This document shows positions 1 through 6,304 of a stretch of DNA of 6,638 nucleotides, piece by piece (position 1 is the stretch's first letter; each line of letters starts with the position of its first letter). This DNA comes from Candidatus Tayloriibacteriota bacterium (GTDB taxonomy: Bacteria; Patescibacteriota; Minisyncoccia; Phycocordibacterales; PALSA-1337), in the NCBI GenBank assembly GCA_023269245.1, contig JAHFMB010000021.1, positions 5,592 to 12,229 of the forward strand, in the 5' to 3' direction. The notes under the pieces are model-generated. The model saw nothing but the letters and a program-made list of their open reading frames with translations. It ran no database searches and was not told where the DNA came from. Made by a program: the position numbers and the translations under genes.

Positions 1-11
1 AGAATTGATGC

Positions 12-344
12 ATGAAGAAACACATTGTTGCACTTGTACTGGCGGTAGTTTTCCTATTTATTCCTGCACTGATTACGCGGGCGGTTGTCCCATTACCTTT
101 CGGCGGTCTTGTTACGGCCATTACCCCTTGCGATGAAGGGTTGTTAACATACGTACTCACTCCGCTCACAGGTGTCATACCCCTTATGTGGCTTTGGGGA
201 GAGTTACCATTTCTTATGTACGTACCTCCCCACCCTGGACAGGAGCTACTCGGTTGGACTGCGACAGTTCCAGTTCCTTGTACCATATCGGGTATCCCAT
301 ACAATGGCGGACTCCCCATCCTCATGCACGGATCTAGTATTTAG
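12..344 (+). CDS. Small exported hypothetical protein (110 aa)
   Basis: I cannot assign a function. Seen: a classic Sec signal peptide, with a basic start (MKKH), a hydrophobic core at about residues 5-20 and a likely cleavage site after A24 (TRA). The predicted mature part is about 86 residues, rich in Gly, Pro and hydrophobic residues. It begins with a PFGG segment (29-32), has three Trp (60, 62, 82) and exactly two cysteines, C40 and C90, which could form a disulfide outside the membrane. Residues 53-71 are hydrophobic and could be a second membrane segment. The start is well set: an in-frame TGA lies at 6-8, so ATG 12 is the first possible start. The stop (TAG) is one base from the rsmA stop on the other strand. 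From memory, Parcubacteria genomes carry short exported proteins with an N-terminal PFGG and a following PC motif, and this looks like one. That is recognition, not a search result. Confidence 0.62.
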   Translation: MKKHIVALVLAVVFLFIPALITRAVVPLPFGGLVTAITPCDEGLLTYVLTPLTGVIPLMWLWGELPFLMYVPPHPGQELLGWTATVPVPCTISGIPYNGGLPILMHGSSI

Positions 345-345
345 C

Positions 346-1152
346 CTATATTTTGAGCCATTCTTCTATGTCCAAGTCCTCCGCCCGGACATTTTTGTCG
401 AATCCGATTTTATCCCAAATAACACCGATTTCTCCTCGTGGAATGACACTTTCCAAATTTCTCGCTAGGAGCTTCCTCTTGTGCGCAAACCCTGCTTTTA
501 CAATGCTAAAAAATCGCTTAACATCAAGGTTTTTTTCAGCAAACGCTCGATTTGAGATGTTTTCAATCACTAAAATAGCTGAATCTACCGTCGGTGGTGG
601 CGTAAATGCACCCGGAGGGACTTTGGCGGCGATTTTGGGCGTCCCAAAGGCCTTGACTGAGATAGAAAGGATGCTTTCTTTACCATCACGTGCGCAGATC
701 CTCTCAGCAACTTCTTTTTGAACGAGTAGCACCATGCGATTTGGGCGCGGGCCATGCTCGAGGAATTTTTCGAGGATTGCACCGGTGATGTAGTATGGAA
801 TATTGGCAACCAGTGCGAATGAACCACTTATGAATGGCTCGTGTATGGGGCTCGACGAATCTGAGCTCAGAATTTTTTCGTCCAACACGTCGCCGGTAAT
901 TATGTTCAGTCGTTTTTCTTTGATGTCTGTAAAAAAATCTTGTTCCAACATGGCGATGGCACGTTCATCTTTTTCAATCGCAATCACCAGCGCGCCCGCG
1001 TTCAGTAGTGCGCGGGTCAATATGCCGGTGCCTGGTCCGATTTCAAGCACTTGTTCCCCTTGTTGGATCTGCGCAGCAGAAATAATCTGCTCAAGTACAT
1101 GCGCCGAGTTCAGAAAATGTTGCCCCAGTGACTTTTTCGCGAATAGTTTCAT
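346..1152 (-). CDS. rsmA: 16S rRNA (adenine1518-N6/adenine1519-N6)-dimethyltransferase RsmA (KsgA)
   Basis: Family role: SAM-dependent dimethylation of two adjacent adenines in the 3'-terminal helix 45 hairpin of 16S rRNA, a late step in 30S assembly. At 268 aa it has the usual length. Seen in order: the N-terminal KKSLGQHFL signature (6-14); SAM motif I LEIGPGTG (36-43); acidic motif II ending at E60; GDVL (87-90), whose D88 is expected to contact the adenine of SAM; catalytic motif IV NIPYYIT (117-123); FTPPP (183-187); and the C-terminal AGFAHKRKLL block (220-229). The loop at 91-110 (Ser-rich) is somewhat longer than usual, but all key residues are intact. It starts with ATG 1152 and has no Shine-Dalgarno motif. 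It lies downstream of the helicase gene on the same strand across a 144-nt gap that contains a large inverted repeat, so co-transcription is uncertain. The stop is TAG. Confidence 0.96.
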   Translation of the reverse strand: MKLFAKKSLGQHFLNSAHVLEQIISAAQIQQGEQVLEIGPGTGILTRALLNAGALVIAIEKDERAIAMLEQDFFTDIKEKRLNIITGDVLDEKILSSDSSSPIHEPFISGSFALVANIPYYITGAILEKFLEHGPRPNRMVLLVQKEVAERICARDGKESILSISVKAFGTPKIAAKVPPGAFTPPPTVDSAILVIENISNRAFAEKNLDVKRFFSIVKAGFAHKRKLLARNLESVIPRGEIGVIWDKIGFDKNVRAEDLDIEEWLKI

Positions 1153-1172
1153 CGTAGTATGTGATTGTTAGC

Positions 1173-1300
1173 TTAGCACAAGCGAGTCAGGCGTGGGTGA
1201 GGATACACTGCGGAGCGCGTCGGCGCGAGCATAGCAATTTTTCAGCAGAAAAATATGTGCGTATCCGAACCCACGTCCGACTCGCGTAGTGCGTGTCTAA
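1173..1300. repeat. Long imperfect inverted repeat / possible structured RNA between uvrD and rsmA
   Basis: This element fills most of the 144-nt gap. The left arm (1182-1206) and the right arm (1261-1285) are reverse complements at 21 of 25 positions. As RNA on the plus strand the differences are one A-C mismatch, one G-U pair, and a GA/GA tandem mismatch (1199-1200 with 1267-1268) that can form stable sheared pairs. Outside the arms GCAC (1176-1179) pairs with GTGC (1289-1292) across a small internal loop, and TTAG/CTAA extends the symmetry to the helicase stop codon. The 54-nt interior holds two further hairpins: GCGC arms at 1215-1218 and 1223-1226, and a perfect 7-bp stem with an AGCA loop at 1237-1254. 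The whole folds as a long stem ending in two hairpins. No T-tract follows on either strand, so it is not a typical intrinsic terminator. It could be a palindromic repeat family member, an mRNA processing or stability element, or a small RNA. Confidence 0.6.
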
Positions 1301-3342
1301 AAATCAATAAACAGCGCTTTTGCCCCAGATGGTTTTTCCGGCGGCTCCTGCGTCTCGATCAATTCCTTCTCAATATCATCAATAAATTCTGATGGCGTAT
1401 TCACACGCTGTGCTCCGTATACTGTACGGATGAGCGTGTGACTCAAATGTACCTTGTTTCGGGCACGCGTCAATGCGACGTAGAATAAACGGCGCTCCTC
1501 TTCCGCTTCTGCCGGGCCTATTCCCGCATCGTCCATGTGTCTGAAGGGGAACAGATCTTGTTCAAGTCCGGCGATAAACACATGGTCAAATTCCAATCCT
1601 TTTGATGCGTGAACGGTCATAAGTTTCACCGCGTCCTGATCTTTTTGTAAATCATCTTGATCGCTTGCCAAGGCTGCGTTCTCGAGAAATTTCTCGATAC
1701 CCGATAAAGATGAACTCCCATTGTCTGTATCTGTTGTTTGGGCGTGGTAATCATCATATTGTGCTGCCACCGAGACGAGTTCTCTGATGTTGAGAAGTCG
1801 TTCCTCGTCTTCAGCATCGCCAGTCATGAGTACGCGCTCCATCCCTGTCTCTTGGATGACAAATTTCAAGGCCTCCGAGGGCTTTCTTGAAGTGATTTCT
1901 ATGCGTATGTCCTCGAGAAGCTTCCAAAAACTGTCTATTTTCACCTTCATAGCAGGTGGCAACAGATCTGGGCGGCCTGACATAATTTTGGCTACTGTTG
2001 CTTTGCCGATACCTCTCGTTGGAACATTGATGATTCGCGCGATATCACCCCAAGATTCTTTGTTGAGTGCCGCGCGGACATAGGAAAGCACGTCTTTCAC
2101 CTCCTTTCTCTCAAAGAATCGTACACCGACAAGTTGGTAGGGAATATTTTTCTTTATGAAGGCCTCTTCGATTGCTCGTGATTGGAAATTGGCACGATAA
2201 AGCACCGCAATGTTCCGTGCGGGTGTCCCCTTTTCGATCAAATCTCGTGATGTATCGGCAATGTTCCTCGCTTCATCAACTTCGGTATACGAGGCAGTCA
2301 GCCCAATTTTTTCTCCATCAGCGTTATCGGTATACAACGTCTTCTTTTTACGCAATGTATTTTTTTCAATGATACTGTTCGCGGCAGCTAGAATAGTTTT
2401 TGTCGAGCGGTAATTTTTTTCCAGTGCAATGACGGTCGTATTCGGATAGTCTTTTTCAAAATTGAGGATATTTTCAATTGTTGCACCACGCCAGCTGTAG
2501 ATGTTTTGGTCGGCATCTCCTACCACACAAATATTTTTATGCGCCTGCGCCAATAATTCGGTCATCTTGTATTGAACTTTGTTGGTATCTTGATATTCAT
2601 CAACGTGAATGTATTTCCAAAGCGCCTGATATTTTTTTCGAGTCTGTTCGTTGGTAGCGAGGAGCCGCGTCGCTTTCCAAAGCAAATCATCAAAATCAAG
2701 CGCTTTTTCTTTTGATACGATTGCGTCATATTTTTCCCATACTTGAGCCGCCAGTTCTTCCATATACGATTTTGCAGTGTCTGCATATTCGATCCGACTC
2801 ACGTTATCTCCTTTTGCGCGCGAAATCATGTTGAGCAAGGTTCCTGGATCAAACTGTTTTGAGTCAACCGAACATTCTTCCATGGCTTGTTTAATGGCGC
2901 GACGTGAGTCTGCTCGATCAAATATAGTGAAATGTCGCGTCAGTCCAAGTAGCGCAGCGTTCTCGCGAATGATATGTACTCCGAGTGCGTGGAAGGTGCT
3001 TACAAAAGGGCGCTCTCCCATCGCGGTCATACGACCACGGCTCCGTTCGCTTTGCTCACGGGTTGAGATAGGTCGGTTAACCCCATCGTCACCGGCAAGC
3101 AGTGCCTCAACACGTTCACGCATCTCTTTGGCAGCCTTATTGGTGAATGTAATAGCGAGGATGTTGTATGGCGCAACCCCCTTTTTAATGAGATTGAGAA
3201 TACGATGGGTGATGACCTTGGTTTTTCCCGATCCGGCGCCAGCAATGATCAACACAGGGCCGTCGAGAGTTTCAACAGCGTGTTTTTGTGCATCATTGAG
3301 GCTTGTCATGACCGGTAGTGTATCAGAAGAATCGATATTCAC
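1297..3342 (-). CDS. uvrD: UvrD/PcrA-type SF1A 3'-5' DNA helicase
   Basis: Family role: ATP-driven 3'-5' unwinding in excision repair, mismatch repair and removal of recombinase or stalled complexes from DNA. Seen in order (numbering from GTG 3342): Q-motif region LNDAQ (15-19); Walker A AGAGSGKT (34-41); motif Ia TFTNKAAKEM (65-74); motif Ib STFHALG (115-121); motif II VDEYQDTN (247-254); motif III GDADQNIYSWRGA (275-287); motif IV KNYRST (309-314); motif V VHASKGLEF (577-585); motif VI EERRLFYVALTRAR (615-628). At 681 aa it is shorter than PcrA/UvrD of model bacteria because it ends after a short tail without the C-terminal Tudor-like domain. Residues about 84-111 form an Arg/Ser-rich insertion between motifs Ia and Ib. 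Start: the longest frame begins at GTG 3342, but ATG 3309 (M12) begins the protein just before the Q motif and is at least as likely. UvrD, PcrA and Rep cannot be separated here. Confidence 0.95.
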   Translation of the reverse strand: MNIDSSDTLPVMTSLNDAQKHAVETLDGPVLIIAGAGSGKTKVITHRILNLIKKGVAPYNILAITFTNKAAKEMRERVEALLAGDDGVNRPISTREQSERSRGRMTAMGERPFVSTFHALGVHIIRENAALLGLTRHFTIFDRADSRRAIKQAMEECSVDSKQFDPGTLLNMISRAKGDNVSRIEYADTAKSYMEELAAQVWEKYDAIVSKEKALDFDDLLWKATRLLATNEQTRKKYQALWKYIHVDEYQDTNKVQYKMTELLAQAHKNICVVGDADQNIYSWRGATIENILNFEKDYPNTTVIALEKNYRSTKTILAAANSIIEKNTLRKKKTLYTDNADGEKIGLTASYTEVDEARNIADTSRDLIEKGTPARNIAVLYRANFQSRAIEEAFIKKNIPYQLVGVRFFERKEVKDVLSYVRAALNKESWGDIARIINVPTRGIGKATVAKIMSGRPDLLPPAMKVKIDSFWKLLEDIRIEITSRKPSEALKFVIQETGMERVLMTGDAEDEERLLNIRELVSVAAQYDDYHAQTTDTDNGSSSLSGIEKFLENAALASDQDDLQKDQDAVKLMTVHASKGLEFDHVFIAGLEQDLFPFRHMDDAGIGPAEAEEERRLFYVALTRARNKVHLSHTLIRTVYGAQRVNTPSEFIDDIEKELIETQEPPEKPSGAKALFIDF
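3032..3075. repeat. Palindromic segment inside the helicase gene, coding for an extra peptide
   Basis: Nested inverted repeats lie in the coding sequence. The outer arms are CGACC (3032-3036) and GGTCG (3071-3075). The inner hairpin at 3043-3061 has CCGT/ACGG arms, then two mismatches that read as tandem GA/GA on the coding strand, then a GC/GC pair closing a 3-nt loop. The segment is read in frame and encodes the middle of the Arg/Ser-rich insertion (roughly residues 90-104) that other UvrD/PcrA proteins lack. Palindromic elements inserted in frame into protein genes are known from Rickettsia (RPE elements). I infer a similar origin here but see only one copy in this window. Confidence 0.45.
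3317..3325 (-). promoter_or_regulatory. Candidate extended -10 for a leaderless helicase mRNA
   Basis: On the minus strand TGATACACT fits an extended -10 (TGn followed by TACACT, 4 of 6 to TATAAT). It ends exactly 7 nt before ATG 3309, so transcription would begin at or next to that ATG. The -35 region is poor. If real, the protein starts at M12 and the GTG at 3342 is not used. The neighbouring yifB gene shows the same arrangement. Confidence 0.35.
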
Positions 3343-3442
3343 GAATTTTTGTACGCGGTCAATTTCTTAAGGATGTTTTATCCTAATATTTCACATTATT
3401 TATTGACATAACAGCAATATTTGTGACTGTGTACAATGTTTG

Positions 3443-3470
3443 TTGACAATACTTCTTCACCTGATACCCT
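3443..3470 (+). promoter_or_regulatory. Candidate sigma70-type promoter for the LysM-M23 gene
   Basis: A perfect -35 TTGACA (3443-3448) is followed after 16 nt by TACCCT (3465-3470), preceded by TGA to form an extended -10. The hexamer matches TATAAT at three positions, including the important second and last. Transcription would start near 3477, giving a leader of about 46 nt to ATG 3523 or about 118 nt to ATG 3595. It lies in the 180-nt divergent region between the helicase and the endopeptidase, which has no gene and is otherwise AT-rich. A second TTGACA at 3403-3408 has no suitable -10. Confidence 0.45.
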
Positions 3471-3502
3471 GAATGAGTACCCCAAACGGTATGCGACATA
3501 AT

Positions 3503-3520
3503 ATGGCTTAACAAAGCCAT
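3503..3520 (+). promoter_or_regulatory. Stem-loop directly before the first start of the LysM-M23 gene
   Basis: A perfect 7-bp inverted repeat (ATGGCTT at 3503-3509, AAGCCAT at 3514-3520) with a 4-nt AACA loop ends two bases before ATG 3523. In RNA it would occupy the ribosome landing zone of that ATG, where no Shine-Dalgarno motif exists. It may limit initiation at 3523, or mark the true start as the downstream ATG 3595. The role is inferred; a short palindrome by chance is possible. Confidence 0.35.
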
Positions 3521-3522
3521 TT

Positions 3523-4686
3523 ATGCTTTATATCATTGGGCACAGAATCACCGAAAAACCACCACGAAAGACTTGCGGAGTTGCGACAAATGTTATGCAA
3601 TTAAATACAACATCAAGACGTTCTGATCCTCCAACATCACGACGAACCGGGATTAGGTTTGCGGCTTTTATCGTCATAGTCATAGGTATTGCCGTATGTG
3701 CAAAGACCGCCCGTGCCGGTCTTGTTTCATACATGCAAACCATTATTAGTGGTAGGGTATCTGCCAAGGTTACCCAATCGAAAACTCCGCTTGCGTCACA
3801 AAATTTGGCACTCCTCCAGGCGGCTACAAATCTTGATCCGAATCCTGAAAAATACTCGGAGGTAGCGCCAGTCGTTGGGAATGCTCTTTCGGCCGACGTG
3901 GTCCTCTCGGAGGGTGCTCCCGCCGAGACGAGTACCGCCATCAGTTCCTATGTAGTGCGCGAAGGTGATACTGTCTCGAGCATTGCTCAGATGTTTGGCG
4001 TCTCCGCTAATACGGTCATGTGGGCAAATGGCATCAGCCGCGCCACTGCGCTTTCTGTCGGTCAACACCTTATCATCCTCCCTGTTACTGGGATTAGTTA
4101 TACCATCCAAAAAGGGGATACCATCAAGGGCATTGCATCAAAATATGGAGCTGATCTTATAGAAATCCTCCACTATAACGATATTACATTGAATTCGACG
4201 TTAGTGATTGGACAAAAGATCATTATTCCTGACGCAGAGCAGTCGGCACCTGCCCCCGCACTCACGTCTGTTGCCAGAGGGTACGTTCGAGACAATCGCG
4301 CCCACGACACGAATGGTCCGGACCTCGGCTCGTATTTCATCCGTCCTTGCGACATAAGTGCATGCATAAAATCACAGGGGCTCCATGGCCATAATGGAGT
4401 CGATTTGGCCGATGCGCATCACCAGGTTGGCCAAAATATTTATGCTTCTGCCGGCGGAACTGTTATTTTGAGTAAAATGGGCGGTTGGAACGGTGGATAT
4501 GGCAACTACATTATTATTTCTCATAATAATGGAACCCAGACTGTGTACGGACACCTTGCAAATACTACGGTGATTGCGGGACAGCGTGTGGATCGCGGTC
4601 ACGTTATCGGCCACATGGGTAACTCAGGAAACTCTACTGGCCCTCATCTTCACTTTGAGGTTCGAGGCGCGAAAAATTCCTTCTAA
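3523..4686 (+). CDS. LysM-LysM-M23 peptidoglycan endopeptidase (membrane-anchored or exported)
   Basis: Family role: M23 (LytM/lysostaphin-like) zinc metallopeptidases cut peptide cross-links in peptidoglycan, and LysM domains bind its glycan. Numbering is from ATG 3523. Seen: a basic N-terminus, then a hydrophobic segment at about 46-58 ending in an AxA-like site (TARA, 62-65), acting as signal peptide or anchor; a low-complexity linker; LysM1 at about 143-187 and LysM2 at about 193-236, each with a GDT core; then the M23 domain at about 285-387. The catalytic set is complete: H290 and D294 (HNGVD), H344 (YGHL), and H375/H377 (HLH), so it should be an active enzyme rather than an EnvC-type activator. 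C276 and C281, just before the domain, may form a disulfide. It ends ten residues after HLH, normal for this type. Start: ATG 3523 is preceded by a stem-loop without a Shine-Dalgarno motif; ATG 3595 (M25), 14 nt after GGAG, also keeps the full signal segment. It overlaps yifB by 4 nt, tail-to-tail. Confidence 0.93.
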   Translation: MLYIIGHRITEKPPRKTCGVATNVMQLNTTSRRSDPPTSRRTGIRFAAFIVIVIGIAVCAKTARAGLVSYMQTIISGRVSAKVTQSKTPLASQNLALLQAATNLDPNPEKYSEVAPVVGNALSADVVLSEGAPAETSTAISSYVVREGDTVSSIAQMFGVSANTVMWANGISRATALSVGQHLIILPVTGISYTIQKGDTIKGIASKYGADLIEILHYNDITLNSTLVIGQKIIIPDAEQSAPAPALTSVARGYVRDNRAHDTNGPDLGSYFIRPCDISACIKSQGLHGHNGVDLADAHHQVGQNIYASAGGTVILSKMGGWNGGYGNYIIISHNNGTQTVYGHLANTTVIAGQRVDRGHVIGHMGNSGNSTGPHLHFEVRGAKNSF

Positions 4687-6215
4687 AAACCCTGTTGTCC
4701 GGGGTTGGGACGAAATTGAAGTGCCTCAAGTATGTACCCTTTTTGTATATAGCTATCATCCGCCAAGTCCGCGATGGTTTGTGCTACTTTGATGATTCGA
4801 TGGAATGCACGCCCGGAGAGCCCGAGCCGTTCCGCTGAAACCCGTATTGTCCTACGTGCATCGTCAGTCAGTGTTACTAGTGTATCCAAATGTTCGGGCC
4901 CCATCTCGCTATTGAAAATCAATCCAGTCTCTCGTTTGTCAAATCGTGTACGTTGACGAGCGCGAGCGCGCGCGACTCGTGATCGAATGGTTGCCGAGTT
5001 TTCTGATATTGATGATGTTGAGGCAAGTTTTTCGTACTCAACTTTTGTTACCGGTATCCAAATGTCTACGCGATCCATTATAGGCCCTGACAACTTCTGC
5101 CAATACGCCCGAACAATGCGCTCTGCGCAAGTGCAGCCGGCATTTTTTCCTCTGCCGCACGGGCACGGATTCATTGAGGCTATTAGTATGCATTGCGCTG
5201 GGAATGTCAGACTCCCCTGGGATCGGGATATAGTAATTTTCCTGTCTTCCAGCGGCTGGCGGAGCGCCTCGATGACATCTCTGCCAAATTCCGGCAATTC
5301 ATCCATGAATAAGACACCACGATGCGCCAAGGTCATTTCCCCAGGTTTTGGAAAACTCCCTCCGCCAATAACCGAGGGATAAGACGCGGTATGGTGCGGG
5401 TCCCTGAATGGTGGAACCGTTATTAGGCCGTTGGAGAGCATGTGTGCCGCCGAATAAATACTGGTCACTTCAATGGATTGATCATATGAAAGCGGTGGAA
5501 GTATCGAGTGGAAACTTCTTGCCAGCATTGTCTTGCCTGTTCCCGGCGGTCCACACATGATGACATTGTGGGCGCCGGCAGCAGCTATCTCAAGTCCACG
5601 TTTTGCAATGTCGTTGCCGCGAACATACGCCATATCGTGGCGGTATGAGGTGTTCATTGGTATAGGTTCGGCATGTTGCGATGGGAGAATCCGAGCTGTC
5701 CCGTTCAGATGATTCACTATGCTTTGAATCGAACTCACGCCATACACTGCTATGCCCTGGGCTAGCGACGCTTCCTCCACATTTTCTTTGGGGATGAAAA
5801 CCGAGGTGAATCCCTGCTCGACTGCCTGATGCACAATAGGGAGTACCCCGCTAATCCGGCGAATCCGGCCATCAAGCGACAGTTCGCCGAGGAATAATTT
5901 ATTATCCGCGTCCAGCTCAATATCGCCGCATGCCGCTAGATATGCCAAAGCCATCGCCACATCAAACGAGGGTCCCGTTTTACGGATATCCGCGGGTGCA
6001 AGCGAGATGATGATCTTCTGGTTTTTTTGTTTGGGAGAAACATACCCGCTATTTTTGATAGCGGCGGCAATCCGGTCTCTTGATTCGTCTACAGCCCGAT
6101 CGCCGAGGCCAACAATGGAAAATGAGTGTAACCCATTCGAGATGTCAACCTCGATAGTAACTATTTGCGAACGCAGTCCGATAAGCTGGGCGCTGTACAC
6201 TTGTATGATTGGCAT
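4683..6215 (-). CDS. comM: YifB/ComM-family Mg-chelatase-like AAA+ ATPase
   Basis: ComM of naturally competent bacteria is a hexameric branch-migration helicase that extends integration of transforming DNA. YifB is the same family and is not a magnesium chelatase. At 510 aa it has the standard length. Seen: the N-terminal domain with a Lon-protease-like fold (about 1-150), starting in the usual way at residues 5-15 and containing VGLGDRAVDESRDR (35-48) and LAPADIRKTGPSFD (72-85); Walker A GPPGTGKT (222-229); Walker B VLFMDELPEF (301-310); a four-cysteine cluster C351, C353, C361, C363, typical of the family and probably metal-binding; sensor-1 area ASMNP (346-350); and a C-terminal helical domain (about 410-505) with RLGLSGRAFHRIIKVAQTIA. 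ATG 6215 is supported by the family N-terminus. No Shine-Dalgarno motif is present. It lies 89 nt downstream of the DksA-like gene on the same strand. Its presence fits a lineage that takes up DNA; the competence role is inferred by homology. Confidence 0.95.
   Translation of the reverse strand: MPIIQVYSAQLIGLRSQIVTIEVDISNGLHSFSIVGLGDRAVDESRDRIAAAIKNSGYVSPKQKNQKIIISLAPADIRKTGPSFDVAMALAYLAACGDIELDADNKLFLGELSLDGRIRRISGVLPIVHQAVEQGFTSVFIPKENVEEASLAQGIAVYGVSSIQSIVNHLNGTARILPSQHAEPIPMNTSYRHDMAYVRGNDIAKRGLEIAAAGAHNVIMCGPPGTGKTMLARSFHSILPPLSYDQSIEVTSIYSAAHMLSNGLITVPPFRDPHHTASYPSVIGGGSFPKPGEMTLAHRGVLFMDELPEFGRDVIEALRQPLEDRKITISRSQGSLTFPAQCILIASMNPCPCGRGKNAGCTCAERIVRAYWQKLSGPIMDRVDIWIPVTKVEYEKLASTSSISENSATIRSRVARARARQRTRFDKRETGLIFNSEMGPEHLDTLVTLTDDARRTIRVSAERLGLSGRAFHRIIKVAQTIADLADDSYIQKGYILEALQFRPNPGQQGF
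4685..4706 (-). terminator. Weak intrinsic-terminator-like hairpin at the yifB 3' end
   Basis: On the minus strand a 5-bp stem, AACCC (4706-4702) with GGGTT (4692-4688), encloses a 9-nt loop and runs straight into a T-tract (five T at 4689-4685, the first two inside the stem) at the yifB stop codon. It lies within the last codons of yifB. The stem is short, so termination may be inefficient. The convergent LysM-M23 gene leaves no room for a separate terminator. Confidence 0.25.
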
Positions 6216-6221
6216 ATGCCG

Positions 6222-6230
6222 AGATTATCA
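6222..6230 (-). promoter_or_regulatory. Candidate -10 for a leaderless or near-leaderless yifB mRNA
   Basis: On the minus strand TGATAATCT ends 6 nt before the yifB ATG (6215). It can be read as an extended -10 (TGA plus TAATCT) or as GATAAT (6229-6224, 5 of 6 to TATAAT), 8 nt before the ATG. Either reading puts the transcription start within about two bases of the ATG. No good -35 is seen. The remaining gap up to 6304 holds only a 5-bp inverted repeat (6256-6260 with 6268-6272) and no gene. Confidence 0.4.
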
Positions 6231-6304
6231 CGTCATGCTGGAGAAACGCTGAAGAAGCGATAAACATTCGCTGGAGATATTGGCGTATCCAACTCTTGGG
6301 CCCG

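Noticed and set aside
2777..3370. 197-codon open frame on the plus strand
   Set aside because: It lies antisense to conserved helicase motifs, has no family character, and is explained as a shadow of that gene.
3370..3384. AGGAT/ATCCT inverted repeat upstream of uvrD as an operator
   Set aside because: A 5-bp arm with a 5-nt loop in AT-rich DNA is expected by chance.
3403..3437. Second promoter from TTGACA (3403) and TACAAT (3432)
   Set aside because: The spacer is 23 nt, too long for a sigma70 promoter, and no hexamer at 16-18 nt matches a -10.
3473..3511. 12-codon leader peptide gene before the M23 gene
   Set aside because: There is no ribosome site, it starts upstream of the predicted transcription start, and its sequence shows no attenuator-like codon run; kept only as a note under the leader finding.
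4956..4980. GC-rich hairpin with alternating CG inside yifB (ACGAG/CTCGT and CGCG arms)
   Set aside because: It encodes the basic Arg/Ala segment that is usual in this family before the C-terminal domain, so codon choice explains it.
4987..5382. 131-codon plus-strand frame opposite yifB
   Set aside because: Antisense to the Walker B and Cys-cluster region of yifB, with no recognisable domain. The same holds for the frames at 353-721 and 803-1171 opposite rsmA.
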